From Cenococcum geophilum 1.58 (lineage: Eukaryota > Ascomycota > Dothideomycetes > Gloniales > Gloniaceae), in assembly GCA_001692895.1 (NCBI GenBank), contig KV748251.1:248001-312000 (forward strand): a stretch of DNA of 64,000 nucleotides, read 5' to 3'. Under the pieces are notes generated by a model, which saw only the letters and a list, made by a program, of their open reading frames with translations, searched no databases and had not been told where the DNA came from. Both the position numbers and the translations under genes were made by a program. Positions within the stretch are counted from its first letter, which is position 1. Every line of letters begins with the position of its first letter. Positions 36,696-46,831 of the stretch are shown in pieces.

Positions 36696-37127
36696 TTAAG
36701 CCGTGTTACCATCATCTCCAGTTTGTGGTTCAATTTGGAAGGGCTTTCTCACCGTGCATGATCGGGACGTTGTCCATGTTTTGGCGTCAAACTCGAGTGT
36801 TAGCAGTAATCTAGAGAGACGACGGCGGTAACCGGGATTCAAGTTCCATCCTGTTGTCTTAATCATAGGTACGGACCGAGAAGCTAGGTGACGCTGTCTA
36901 GCACTTAGTCTACCCATAGCATACACACCCGCGGAAACTTCTTTAGTCTCCATCTCTTGGACATGCTTAATATCCCCTTCCGCATTATAGCATGTTCTAA
37001 TCGCATCCTCCTGGAAGCTCCGCTCGTTGCTTGCCTCACTACCTTCCTCTGCTGAATGCTGCTCTGCGTTAGCCTTACCCTTATTCTGCGCTTTATAGGC
37101 CTTTTCCCATAAGGCATTTTCATCCAA
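36696..37127 (-). CDS. Hypothetical protein, possibly the 3' part of a broken gene
   Basis: A 143-codon frame starts MDENALWEKAYKAQNKGKANA and is rich in Glu, Lys and Gln in its first half and in Arg and Thr in its second. Just upstream, in another frame (about 37400-37140), two copies of LYGLPGQGG appear (near 37369-37394 and 37254-37280) with Ser/Gln-rich spacing. A perfect fungal branch-site sequence TACTAAC with a nearby AG lies at about 37140-37155, which suggests an intron joined these parts. No GT donor lies between the repeat and the branch site, so the gene may have lost its splice donor. No family recognised. Confidence 0.3.
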   Translation of the reverse strand: MDENALWEKAYKAQNKGKANAEQHSAEEGSEASNERSFQEDAIRTCYNAEGDIKHVQEMETKEVSAGVYAMGRLSARQRHLASRSVPMIKTTGWNLNPGYRRRLSRLLLTLEFDAKTWTTSRSCTVRKPFQIEPQTGDDGNTA

Positions 37128-37129
37128 AT

Positions 37130-37735
37130 TGCCACTCTCTGCTTAGCGTTAGTATGCGTATTTTGGGTGAATGTCTTGTAAGCTCCTGTAGTTTGCCAGT
37201 AGAAGAAGATTCTTGGAAGTGATTGTCTTGAAAGGATGGCTGCGAAATGGCGGAGCCTCCTTGTCCCGGAAGACCATATAGGCTCTGTCCAGAGTTATAC
37301 GTAAGACTGTGTGCATGAGAAGCTACTGAGCCTTAGGGGGTTTGAGATGGCGCAACATAGCCTCCTTGGCCCGGTAAGCCGTATAAAGCATTGAGAACCT
37401 GTCTATCAATAGAAAGCGTGTAATTAACCGGCTGCTATTAGACTTGATGAAAATTCGCTGGAAGAGTGGCAGGTAGTAGTATTTAATTGAGTAGACACAT
37501 GTATGTTTCTGTTAAGACCGTCCTTACAAAACGTACATCCACTGTGTAAAAATTAATCCTACGCTTTCTAAACTATTATATATTAGCCAGAGCATGAATG
37601 ACAACCCAACATTAAAATACCTTGCCGTTTAGCAGTTGAGTTGTGAGCTCAAGAAGCCTTGATACACGAATTCCCAAGCTGCACACTACATCTTAGCGTC
37701 TAAAGAGCCCAATCCTTCCGAATTTGTGCAGCTTG
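37130..37735. other. Island middle, coding-like repeat then no gene
   Basis: 37140-37400 carries the LYGLPGQGG repeat described for the neighbouring frame. 37400-37735 shows no recognisable gene; it is the 3' flank of the membrane-protein gene, which ends at 37736. Confidence 0.35.
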
Positions 37736-38731
37736 CTATCGCATCTCGTACAAAGGAGGCTGCCCATCTAGCTCGGATACCGCTGCCTGTCTCTCCATTC
37801 CTCTCGCGGGGGACCGGTTCTCATACTGATTGCCAACCGGATACGGCTGCTCTATCTGGATTGCTTCAGGATGTTCCTGAACCAGCTGCGTCGCCTGTTG
37901 CGAGCGGCGTTTCCCCCATACATATCCGAACCATAGCATTGCTATTAACGCGAGGACACCGACGGAAACACAGACGCCTATGCCTGCCTTTGCACCTGGG
38001 CTTAGACCGCCAGAGGGGGTGGAAGTTGGGAGTGGTGAGGAAGTTGACGTCGTCGAAGGTACCGTTTGGGCGGGAGTTGTAGGAGTCTATGGAGGTAGCA
38101 GGGCGTCATTAGCCCATGTATCATACAGAGACGTCAACATATCGGCTACTTACGCTGGTTGGCCCTGGTGAGCTAGTCGTGGAGACGAAGTCCGTAGACT
38201 GGAAGCGCACTTGTATAGCGAATGCGTTGATACCGCCGCCTTGATCATACGTCTCCAGAGCCAGAGACGTAGAGAAACGGTCTGACGCGGTGACTTGTAG
38301 GGTTCCTGTCCCGGTAAACTGTGATGCGCAGCCGAAACTCGATTGGAAGTTGAGTCGCTTAGAGGTAAGGCAGCGGAAAGTGTGTACCCTATGTATTTAC
38401 GTACAATCAGTGCCTTTTCTCTTAAAAGTATGAATCGCCGGGGGTGCGCGTACGTAGGACAACATGTATACACCGTCTCGGTGAAGGAATTGATAGTATT
38501 GAGCGAGGAGCAAGCGGGCGTGTAGCCAGAAGGACAGTGTGCTGGTGAATAGTACGCCGTCGAATCGATTCGGTAGGCTGTGGGCAGACAGTCCGATGTG
38601 CTAGGTGGGCCCTGAAGTAAATAATAGCATTGATCGTTGCTAGGGCATGTTGTAAAGACCTTCCATATATTATCGCTCGCGAGACAGGACGAGGATGGGA
38701 CGAAAGCTGTTGTCAAGGCTGCGATAGACAT
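37736..38731 (-). CDS. Cys-rich single-pass membrane protein, three exons
   Basis: The model is exon 1 at 38731-38454, exon 2 at 38388-38154 and exon 3 at 38086-37736, giving 287 residues. Intron 1 (65 bp) has donor GTACGC, branch-like ACTGAT and acceptor CATAG. Intron 2 (67 bp) has GTAAGT, branch GCTAAT and CATAG. A 47-bp alternative first intron (donor GTACGT, acceptor CTAAG) is also in phase. The ectodomain is rich in Cys, with a GPPSTSDCLPTAY motif near residue 39 and CPSGYTPAC and TCCPT further on. A Thr/Ser/Pro stalk (residues 172-200) leads to one membrane segment (about 206-228), a KRR stop-transfer and a tail ending PPLYEMR. This layout matches a common uncharacterised family of fungal surface proteins. 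No classical signal peptide is visible. Function unknown. It is the only gene here that looks intact. Confidence 0.72.
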
Positions 38732-38904
38732 TTCTCAAATCAGTATACAGGACTGCTGTCTGTATTGGATGGATATCTAGCTAGAAAGCAAATGGATACG
38801 GATAATCGTCTTTGCCCATTAACGAGCCAAGGAAATAAGGGGTAGGTGCTTATCTCAGTTAACTCAGACCCTCGGAGAGAAAATCCACCTCACCTGCAAA
38901 CTCC

Positions 38905-39035
38905 TGGGCCAATCAGCGGCTGGCACCGCCACACCTCTGTAACCCCTGTGACTCCTGAGCCAATTAGCGACCGGCGACGTAGCCTAATGTACGCCGCAGG
39001 CGTTAGCGCTTGCGCTATTTTTAGCAGCCAATTAT
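38905..39035 (-). promoter_or_regulatory. Three CCAAT boxes upstream of the membrane-protein gene
   Basis: CCAAT occurs at 38909-38913, 38960-38964 and 39028-39032, about 180 to 300 bp before the ATG. The first two sit in a direct repeat (ACTCCTG-G/A-GCCAAT-C/T-AGCG) spaced 51 bp apart. CCAAT boxes bind the fungal HAP complex in either orientation. The assignment to this gene is inferred from position. Confidence 0.4.
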
Positions 39036-39105
39036 AGAGCGCCGGGGTGGATTCCTCTCCGAAGGTCTAAGAGATTATAGGCGCGTTTTATAAGGGCTGT
39101 ACAGC

Positions 39106-39275
39106 TGTCAGATAGTTCATATGGAGCTATTCATTGATGAAATAGGTTGATTGATTGATGATCTTGATCTTGTCGATGGTTGATTAACCTAGGGCCCCTG
39201 GGCTTAGACGAAGATATTTACAATACACGTGACTCGTGCACGTCCTACGCCTCCGAGAATACAGATTATCTAATA
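39106..39275 (-). repeat. LTR of copia element 2 (island side)
   Basis: It begins TGTCAGATAG and ends GATTATCTAATA. It is much less RIP-damaged than its partner at 42949-43131 (TGATTGATTGATG here against TAATTAATTAATA there), perhaps because it borders the unmutated island. Confidence 0.75.
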
Positions 39276-39339
39276 CACCCCCTTAGCTTCGACCTGGTTG
39301 AGGACAAAGCTAGCCACCTTCTTATATCCGTTAATGCGT

Positions 39340-40500
39340 TAATTAAACTATAATCTTATCTAAATCCTTCCGTCTCGCTCTAATATTCTCCCTTAAGTCC
39401 TCCAGTTGCTTTTCCTTATTTAACTACTCCTTAATATCCACTATTCTAATTATATTAACAAAGCTCTTAAACCTTTACTTAGGCAAGGCCTTCGTAAGTC
39501 TATTAGCGATCATCTCCTTTATTACTGTCCATTAAAATTATACTTATCTTATTACGTATTCTTAACGCAACCAGTGTTAATAGATATTAATATATATTAG
39601 AGCTTCGTAATTAGCTTTGCCGTGTCTTCTATAATTAGTTATAGTGTCTAGATATTATTATAGTTAATAATTAAGGGCTCATTTAGCCTTAACGTTATTG
39701 CTTTAAATAGCCTACTAATAAAGATCGCTTCCTTTGCTGTCTGTAATAGGGCTAATAACTTAGCTTCTGTGCTTAACGTTATAACTATACCCTGCTTATT
39801 TACTCTCTAGGCAATCAGTCCTCTAAATAGCTTTATAATGTATCCTTATAAGCTCTTTCTGTTGACGGAGTTATCTATAAATAATACGTCGCTGGCATAG
39901 ATAAATAATTACGCTTTACTTCTACCGTCTCTTCCGTCATCTCGTCCTTTGTCACGTATTTCTTTATCTCTCCCTCTACTATTTATTCCTTCCTTATCTC
40001 CTCTATAGTAGATTGCTCTACTCCTTATACTATATAGGTACTAGTCTCTAATATAACATTATAAAAGCTGCTTTTCTTAGTAGGGATATAGGACGGACTA
40101 GTAGGTCTATATTAGGGGACGGACGCGTTAAACAGATCAATTAGTAATCGGTAGGGAGGAATTCCAATTCTACTATAGGAGTATCTAGAAGACGCCCTTT
40201 AAGATCTATCTTATACTAATTAGCTATCTTCTTAATATAGGCTTCCTACAATAGCTATAGGAGCCTCTAGCTATAATTGCGTAGTATATAGATTCCTAGG
40301 AACCATTTTAGCTCTCTAAGGGTACTTATCTGGTATTCCTTACTTAGCTCCTTAATTGCTTCTTAAGCTTTCTTTAAGGTCTTTTATATACGCTTCCTTA
40401 AGGTCAGTCTAGTTAATATAGACATTAAAATAGGGTTTATTAATATTCTAATTTAAGAACCTTCGTAAGACCTAACGCTTAATTTTAGCAAGACTATAGT
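39340..40500 (-). pseudogene. copia element 2, RT end and RNase H
   Basis: Reading the minus strand from about 40340, WFLGIYILRN and then EAYIKKIAN-type text mark the end of a copia reverse transcriptase. Further on, the RNase H is clear (about 39900-39560): an IDNSVNRKS segment, AWRVNKQ, LSTEAKLLAL and AKEAIFISRLFK. These match Ty1/copia RNase H. Stops are mostly Gln/Trp-type. Confidence 0.68.
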
Positions 40501-40552
40501 ATTAATATTCCGTTGTCTTAGGGCCTTAAAGCTTAACTCCTTAAGCGTTAAT

Positions 40553-41340
40553 ACTGTAACGTGGCCCGCCTCCACGTCGCCATACGGCCAAAAAGACTGA
40601 GAGTGCTTGCGAACTTGTCGTAAGCGCGGCGGGACCTAATATATATACTCTTACAATTGCCCTCTCCTCTGCGCGCTCGTCCCCGAGCGCTCGCAGGGAT
40701 TCCTCTATATGCCCATTTGGGCCTCCACAGGGATTAAACGCCAAGAGTATTACTATATTAGTTAGTCCCTAGTAACATAAGCGATCGGAATCTCTACTAA
40801 CGCCTTATTATACGGATGCGCGTTAGACTATACTAGAGCGAAGTAACCGATAGGGATTGAACCCACAACACCTGGCCCTAGTAAGTTCGCAAGCACAATT
40901 GTAACGTAGCCCGCCTCTACGTCGCCATACAGCCAAAAAGACTAAGAGTGCTTGCGAACTTGTTATAAGCGCGGCGGGACCTAATATATATACTCTTATA
41001 ATTGCCCTCTCCTCTACGCGCTCGTCCTTAAGCGCTCGCAGGGATTCCGTTCGCGCCACAGGGATTAAACGCCAAGAGTATTACTATATTAGTTAGTCCC
41101 TAGTAACATAAGCGATCGGAATCTCCACTAACGCCTTATTACACGGATGCGCGTTAGACTATACTAGAGCGAAGTAACCGATAGGGATTGAACCTACAAC
41201 ACCTGGCCCTAGTAAGTTCGCAAGCATAATTGTAACGTTTCCCGCCCTAACGTCGCCATTCGGCCAAAAAGACACGGAGTACTTGCGAACTTGTTTGTAA
41301 GCGCGGCGGGATCTAATATATATACTCTTATAAATACCTA
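40553..41340. repeat. Tandem repeat, 2.3 copies of a 331-345 bp unit with inverted ends
   Basis: Units start at about 40556, 40901 and 41232; the third is partial. In the first two, the inverted 14-mer GTGCTTGCGAACTT / AAGTTCGCAAGCAC bounds 40603-40896 and 40948-41226, as in a MITE. On the minus strand GGGTTCAATCCC (40853-40864) resembles a Pol III B box, so a tRNA-derived SINE is an alternative; no clear A box was seen. The unit keeps CG-rich stretches and CpA, unlike the copia element around it. Frames inside (40541-40744, 40823-41059, minus) follow the repeat and are not genes. Confidence 0.6.
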
Positions 41341-41639
41341 GATAAAGGCTATAGGTCCTAAATGACTTAGACGTAAATGCTATAGTTATATATTACCTTT
41401 TAAGTCTAGACAAACGTCTCTTAACAAAATTCTGCGCTTCCGTTAGCGGTTTATTAGTTAGCTTAAATTAAAAGCTAATAGACTTCCTAGTCGGACATAT
41501 TTAATAGTCTATTATCTATAACATTCTTCCATTTAATATAGGATAGGACTCCCTTACTCTTATCTTATTATTATTAAGCTTTATCTTCTTATTTAAGTCT
41601 AATTTTAGTAACTAGATTAATAAGATCCTAGTCCTATTC

Positions 41640-42900
41640 TACCTTCTTTAGTATCTTTTCAATATAAGTATCTTCGATCGTAACTCCTATAGGTTTTTTA
41701 TCTTTAAATAAACACTAACAGTCCCAAAGGGAGTGTCCTCGTATTCCGCACGCTAGGCACTTAGGTATTAGCTTCTTTTAGGACGTCTCCTTAACTAATA
41801 ACCCGGCTCTCTTTAAGCGGCTCTTATATACTAAGGCCTTTTCTCTTTATAAACCTTTAGTAGTATTAGAGTAATCCATTATAGCTTACTTTGCGAAGTC
41901 TATATTAAAGGTACTCCCTTTTATAGTAGTATTGGCTTTCTCTAAGGGTCTTCTAAGTCCTTCTTATAGCTCCTTTACTACTCTACGGTATTTAGAAGAT
42001 CTCAACTTCTGCGGGTTATTTAACTCGGTAGTATACTTTATACAGTAGGTATCGCTAAAAGGTTAAATAACTTCTGCCAATTCTTGGGGCCGGGTTCTGT
42101 TGGATATTTAAGGGATCTTATACTTCTCTCCTAGTACTATTATATATTCCTATTAATCTAGCTATTAATTTAATTTTAATAGGTATATAAACCACTTAAG
42201 GGCTTTTATATACTAGTGTTATATCTTCTTTCTAACGAACGATAATGTGTTCTCCTTTAGTTAAAATAACCATTCTTTAACTATTAGGGAAGGGTTAAGC
42301 AGTAGCTTCTTCTAAATTAATACTATAGACGTAATCTGAGTGCGGATCTGTTAAAGATAATCTTCCTATCTTAGGAAATACTTTATATCCTGGTCGTAGT
42401 ATCATCTACTATTCTTATACACTCTCTATTAATTCGTCAAGAGCTATATATATAAGGTTGCATTCTTATTAAAATCTATAACTTCTGGATAGGCTAGTTC
42501 TTATAGTAAACCTTATTAAGGTGCTTCTTTATCTAGGTTGACGTGGGCCTAAATTCGCTAATCTATAAGGGCTTAGAGTTGCTATAGCTATTATTCCCAG
42601 TCTTCTAGTTTATTAAGGATAATCGTATTTAATAAGGTAGTTAGTAGAGTTATTTAACTAATAGGCAAAGGAGGAATTAAGATGGTATTTTATTGTTAGG
42701 ATCGTCCTTATTATTAGGATCGTCCTCATTATCAGGATCGTCCTTTAACGATTAAGGTGGAGTCTTATAGAATCTTATAGAATCTTATAGAATCTCGTAG
42801 AATCTCGTCCTGTGATAATTAAGGTAGGATTTTAATTAGGGTTGTCTTGTAATAATAAGGTATCAAAGTCTAACAATAAGGTAGAATTTCTTTAAATAAC
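41640..42900 (-). pseudogene. copia element 2 gag with CCHC knuckle
   Basis: On the minus strand a complete knuckle CLACGIRGHSLWDC reads at about 41760-41719, fitting CX2CX4HX4C with all four ligands intact. It is followed by PIGVTIEDTYIEKILKKV. The region upstream (higher coordinates) carries the capsid part, broken by RIP stops. 42690-42830 includes short GATCGTCC-type and AGAATCT-type tandem motifs near the gag start. Confidence 0.65.
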
Positions 42901-42948
42901 GAAGTAATAGCTAAATAGCTTCTTATATCGGCAGACCAGGCTTATAAC

Positions 42949-43131
42949 TGTTAGATAGTTTATATAGAGCTATTTATTAATAAAATGGGTTAATTAATTA
43001 ATAATCTTAATCTTGTCGATGGTTAATTGACCTAGGGCCCCTAGGCTTAGACGAAGATATTTACAATACACGTAACTCGTGTACGTGACTTATATATATC
43101 CTACGCCTCTAAGAATACAGATTATCTAATA
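42949..43131 (-). repeat. LTR of copia element 2 (outer side)
   Basis: Homologous to 39106-39275 but RIP-damaged and carrying a small insertion (GTGACTTATATAT region, about 43084-43097). Confidence 0.75.
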
Positions 43132-43299
43132 ACAGCCTCACTAGTAAACGACAGTTATATTGCCTTTAACGTTATACTTCAACCCCTAATATAGCGCTGC
43201 TCAGCTCGCTAATACCTCTATTTAAAAGCTCATCTTCTACTCTATATATTGTATCTACAATAGAGCCCGACCGCGCCCCTAATACCCCTATAAATATTC

Positions 43300-43850
43300 C
43301 TACAAACCTGCACAAATGCCTACACAAACGACTATATAAAGTTCTACTTAAAGCTCTATATAAAGCCGTTTATAAGGCCTTAAAAACAAGCCTAAATATA
43401 AGGTCTATATAGGGAAGCTCTCTACTTAAAGCTCTACTCTACTCGAAGCTCTACTTAAAGCTGCTTAAAGCTCTACTTAAAAGCTCTACGCGAGGCTCTA
43501 TTTAAAGCTCTACTTAAAGCTTAATACGGAGCTCTAAAGCTCTCCTAATACGCAGCACTAATATACTAGGAAAGCTCTATAATCGTCTATATAAACAGCT
43601 CTATAAACGTCTATACAATTAATTAACTAAATGTCTATACGGACGGCTTTATAAACGTCCATAAAATCAATTAATTAATTAGTCACCTATATAAACGCCC
43701 ATATAAATATCTGTACGTCTACACGTCTATATATCTATATATAGCTCTATATAAGGCTTTATATAAAGCTCTATATAAAGCTCTATATAAAGCTCTACTA
43801 AAGCTCTACTAAAGCTCTGCACGAGCCTCTACCTAAAGCTTCCCCCCTAC
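43300..43850. repeat. Degenerate 12-bp minisatellite (AAAGCTCTAYWT)
   Basis: The motif AAAGCTCTACTT or AAAGCTCTATAT recurs many times between 43340 and 43850, in irregular tandem order with TATAAACG-type spacers. The region has no gene. 43135-43300 is similar unstructured sequence. Confidence 0.6.
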
Positions 43851-44859
43851 TGTAAAGCAAATCCATACCTACTAGTATAGGTATAGTATAATTAGGTAAG
43901 CTGTTTATAATAGGGTATAAGAGGTACCTTATAAAGTTTTAGGGTAAATAAAGGTGTGGTAGTAGAGTACGGTCGCTATATTGATAAGGCTAGTTGGGTC
44001 AGCCTAGCTTTAAAAAACGCATTTTTAAACTTTAAGGCTATACTTTAACCCTTAATATAGTGGTTAGCTAGCTATATTAATTAAAATATACTAGTAGAGA
44101 AGGTTGCAATTTAATTGCATTGTAAACTATAGTTATAGCTGCTATATTAACCTTATTATAGTTACTTAAAGTTAATACACATTAGAAATCTAGCCTAGCT
44201 TATAGCAAACACGCGCCTATAATCTCTTAGACGCTTTATAGAGGAATTTAGGGGGGTATAGGGGTCTAGGGGGTAGCGCGACGTTCTATTGGCTTAGGAG
44301 TCCGCAAAAGTTAGTATACGCTAGTAATTAGCTTAGGAGTTTATACGAGTGGGGCCGTAGTAAGAGAGTAGGCTATATAACGCCATAAATTTCTTAAAGA
44401 AGCGGCTAAGGTACCTAAGATAAGTAGGTATAAGGTTACTCCTTACCTTAGCAGGCTTAGATATAATTTGCTTAGTATAGATTTTCAATCGGTCCGCAAG
44501 CTTACTAACTACATTTATATAAAACCACTGGAATTATATCTAAGCCACTTTTATAACATTTATTACGCGCTTTAATAATATCTATATTATAGAGGTTACG
44601 GATATTAAAATAAACTTAATATTAGTATTTTATATTATTTCCTAAAGTTTATTAATTATATAATAGAACCTAGGCTTTTAGAATATATTATTTTTATTAC
44701 TTAAGTATTTTTAGGTCTTATAATTATTTTTATTAAAAAATACGCATTATTAAGAATTATAAAACTATATATAACTTTACTAAACGCTAGCTAATATATA
44801 TAAAACCTATATAGATTTATAATAGCCACCCTAAAGAACCTACTATAGCCTAAAGGGTA
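43851..44859. other. AT-rich stretch, no gene recognised
   Basis: No readable frame of known family was found on either strand. Base use is RIP-like, and the stretch is probably old decayed repeat. Confidence 0.4.
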
Positions 44860-44861
44860 TA

Positions 44862-45032
44862 TCCCTTAACCCGCTAATTTGGGTTCTACGTTATCGATAA
44901 AAATCTAGCCAATAAAAAGCTCTTATTCGAGCCTCTGTAATAAGAACTATAGTAACCTAAGGTTCTTTATATAGCTTAGTATGGTATTTATATACAGTAT
45001 AGCTTAGTATTACACCCTAGCGGGTTAAGGGA
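44862..45032. mobile_element. 171-bp MITE with perfect 15-bp inverted ends and TA duplication
   Basis: The ends are TCCCTTAACCCGCTA (44862-44876) and its exact reverse complement (45018-45032). TA lies on both sides (44860-44861 and 45033-45034). The size and TA target fit a Tc1/mariner-type MITE. The ends differ from those of the pogo element at 26874, so another transposase must mobilise it. It has no coding capacity. Confidence 0.7.
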
Positions 45033-45034
45033 TA

Positions 45035-45383
45035 GTATCCGCGTTATATATAATACCTACTAAAACCTTATTACGCGCCAACTACTAAGTTATAGATATT
45101 TAGGTAAATTCACCATATACCGCCACTAAAACTTACTAAATAGAGAGGAAAGAAGGTAAATAAAGTACTAGAACAGCCGCGGCCGTATTAGGTACTAAAT
45201 AATTAAACTTAAAAGAGTTATAGAACAGACTAGGAGCGACGGCTATAGAACCTTTAAGATTAGCTTCTTACTTTATAGAAAAAGTAAGGCCTAGCAGCTA
45301 AGCAAGGTTAATAAGGCTATTGCTTTTTTATATCTATATCGCGGACATACGGAGTAGCTTAAAGCCCTTAGGTGGCTGCTATT
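45035..45383 (+). other. Coding-like remnant before the retroposon, unknown
   Basis: In one + frame, about 45140-45390, text such as ELQNRLGATAIEPLRLASYFIEK reads through RIP-type stops and looks natural. No family was recognised. This is the sequence into which the retroposon at 45396 inserted. Confidence 0.25.
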
Positions 45384-45783
45384 TAAGAAAAAAGATTTTT
45401 TTTTTTTTTTTATATCCGTTATATTATACTACGTACAATACTGCGCATGCAGCCTCTAGGCTATGGCGCTATAGTTCTATATACATGAATCCTTCCTAGG
45501 CAGCTTAACATGTACTAGTAGCTAAGTGGACACTCTGGCCCGTTTTTAAAATGCTAGGGGAGCTCTAGCGACTGGTGTTTTTTCGTTCTGGTATTTTGCT
45601 TACTATAGTCCAGTTTACACCAAGAAAAGGAAATCCTAGCTCTTTTATCTATTTCTGCCGTATTCTGCCGTTCCTAGAGTAGAAAAAGCGCTCTAAAAGA
45701 AAGATTTTTATTAAATAGTTTTGCACTTAAGAATAAGAGGCGTTACAATAGCTTACTAGCTTGGAAGCAGCTACCAATTACCC

Positions 45784-45975
45784 CTAAAGCGACTTTTTAT
45801 CCTGTACCCTATCTCTTCTCCTTGCTAAAGAAATGGGTAGGGAATTAGTAATTAATAGGTACTCTCCCCAAAAATAACCTACTAATGGTATTTTATAAGG
45901 GCGAACCTCGTTACATAAACCCACTCCCATAGGAAAATTTTCACGAAGTTGTCTTATATAGGGTATAAACACCAA
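45784..45975 (-). CDS. Small open frame in the retroposon, unknown function
   Basis: An uninterrupted frame of 63 codons opens from a GTG at 45975. The first ATG is internal and gives a 48-residue peptide starting MGVGLCNEVRPYKIPLVGYF and ending basic (ARRRDRVQDKKSL). In copy II the same frame is broken by RIP. No family recognised. It may be a non-coding stretch that happens to be open. Confidence 0.3.
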   Translation of the reverse strand: MVFIPYIRQLRENFPMGVGLCNEVRPYKIPLVGYFWGEYLLITNSLPISLARRRDRVQDKKSL

Positions 45976-46112
45976 TTCGCCTATACACCTTAGATTTAAC
46001 GTGCTAAAGTAACACGGCCGGTCCCTTCCCCTCCCCTACTATAGCCACCCCTATCTGCGCATCTGCGGTACGCCTATAGTGCGGTATTGTATGGTATGTT
46101 GTGGCGGTGGTG

Positions 46113-46560
46113 GCGGTTGTGGTAGAGGTCGTCTGCAGCGCGATGGCCGTAGACAGGTTGTGGAGGTCGTCTGCAGCGCGATGGCTGTAGACAGGTTGTG
46201 GAGGTCGTCTGCAGCGCGATGGCTGTAGACAGGTTGTGGAGGTCGTCTGCAGGCGCGATGGCTGTAACAGGTTGTGGAGAGGTCGTCTGCAGCGCGATGG
46301 CCGTAGACAGGTTGTGGAGAGGTCGTCTGCAGCGTGATGGCCGTAGACAGGTTGTGGAGAGGTCTGCAGCGTGATGGCCGTAGACAGGTTGTGGAGAGGT
46401 CGTCTGCAGCGTGATGGCCGTAGACAGGTTTGGAGAGGGGTCGTCTGCAGCGTGATGGCGTAGACAGGTTGGAGAGGGGTCGTCTGCAGCGTGATGGCTG
46501 TAGACTAGTTGTGGTGGAGGTCGTCTGCAGCGTGATGGCTGTAGACTAGTTGTGGGTGGA
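46113..46560. repeat. Minisatellite 1 of copy I, about 11 units of 38 bp
   Basis: Units read GTCTGCAGCGCGATGGCCGT (start) and continue AGACAGGTTGTGGAGGTC. The 38-bp period can be seen between 46169 and 46207. Units drift from left to right (GCGCG to GCGTG, then ACAGG to ACTAG). Confidence 0.85.
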
Positions 46561-46599
46561 GGTTGGCGTCCGGTGACGTGTCTTTAGGGGCTATATAGC

Positions 46600-46819
46600 C
46601 TGGGGCCATAGCGACGACGACGGAGGAGCGAAGGGGGAGACGACGACGGAGGAGCGAAGGGGAGACGACGACGGAGGAGCGAAGGGGGAGACGACGACGG
46701 AGGCGGAAGGGGAGACGACGACGGAAGGGGGAGACGACGACGGAGGAGCGAAGGGGGAGACGACGACGGAGGAGCGAAGGGGGAGACGACGACGGAGGAG
46801 CGAAGGGGGAGACGACGAC
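46600..46819. repeat. Minisatellite 2 of copy I, about 8 units of 26 bp
   Basis: Tandem units contain GACGACGACGGAGGAGCGAA and GGGGGA. Two units are shortened near 46690-46740. The array ends exactly at the right target-site duplication, so it forms the 5' end of the retroposon. Confidence 0.85.
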
Positions 46820-46831
46820 TAAGAAAAAAGA

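Larger units (their letters stand above)
39106..43131 (-). mobile_element. Ty1/copia element 2, internally deleted, minus strand
   Basis: Direct terminal repeats at 39106-39275 and 42949-43131 enclose about 3.7 kb. ACAGC at 39101-39105 and 43132-43136 is a candidate 5-bp target duplication, although the exact LTR end (CTAATA or CTAATAACA) is uncertain. Gag is at the high-coordinate end and RNase H at the low end. The middle, where integrase and most RT belong, is missing or replaced by a tandem repeat (40553-41340). Pol parts are RIP-damaged. Confidence 0.75.
45396..46819 (-). mobile_element. Minisatellite-bearing poly(A) retroposon, copy I (little RIP)
   Basis: Read on the minus strand, the element ends in a 16-A tail (T run at 45396-45411). 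The 12-13 base target duplication TAAGAAAAAAGA(T) flanks it (45384-45395 and 46820-46831). The order 5' to 3' is minisatellite 2, spacer, minisatellite 1, a unique part of about 650 bp with a small open frame, then the tail. A 3' tail plus target duplication indicates insertion by LINE-type reverse transcription. It has no RT of its own, so it is non-autonomous. It keeps CpA and CTGCAG sites, so it is far less mutated than copy II next door. Identity is unknown; it could be a SINE-like element or a retroposed mRNA family. Confidence 0.68.

Noticed and set aside
37726..38525. Plus-strand frames over the membrane-protein gene
   Set aside because: The minus strand has consistent splice sites, a membrane segment and a known family layout.
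40840..40900. Genuine tRNA gene
   Set aside because: Only a B-box-like motif is present; no acceptor stem, anticodon arm or balanced T stem could be folded.
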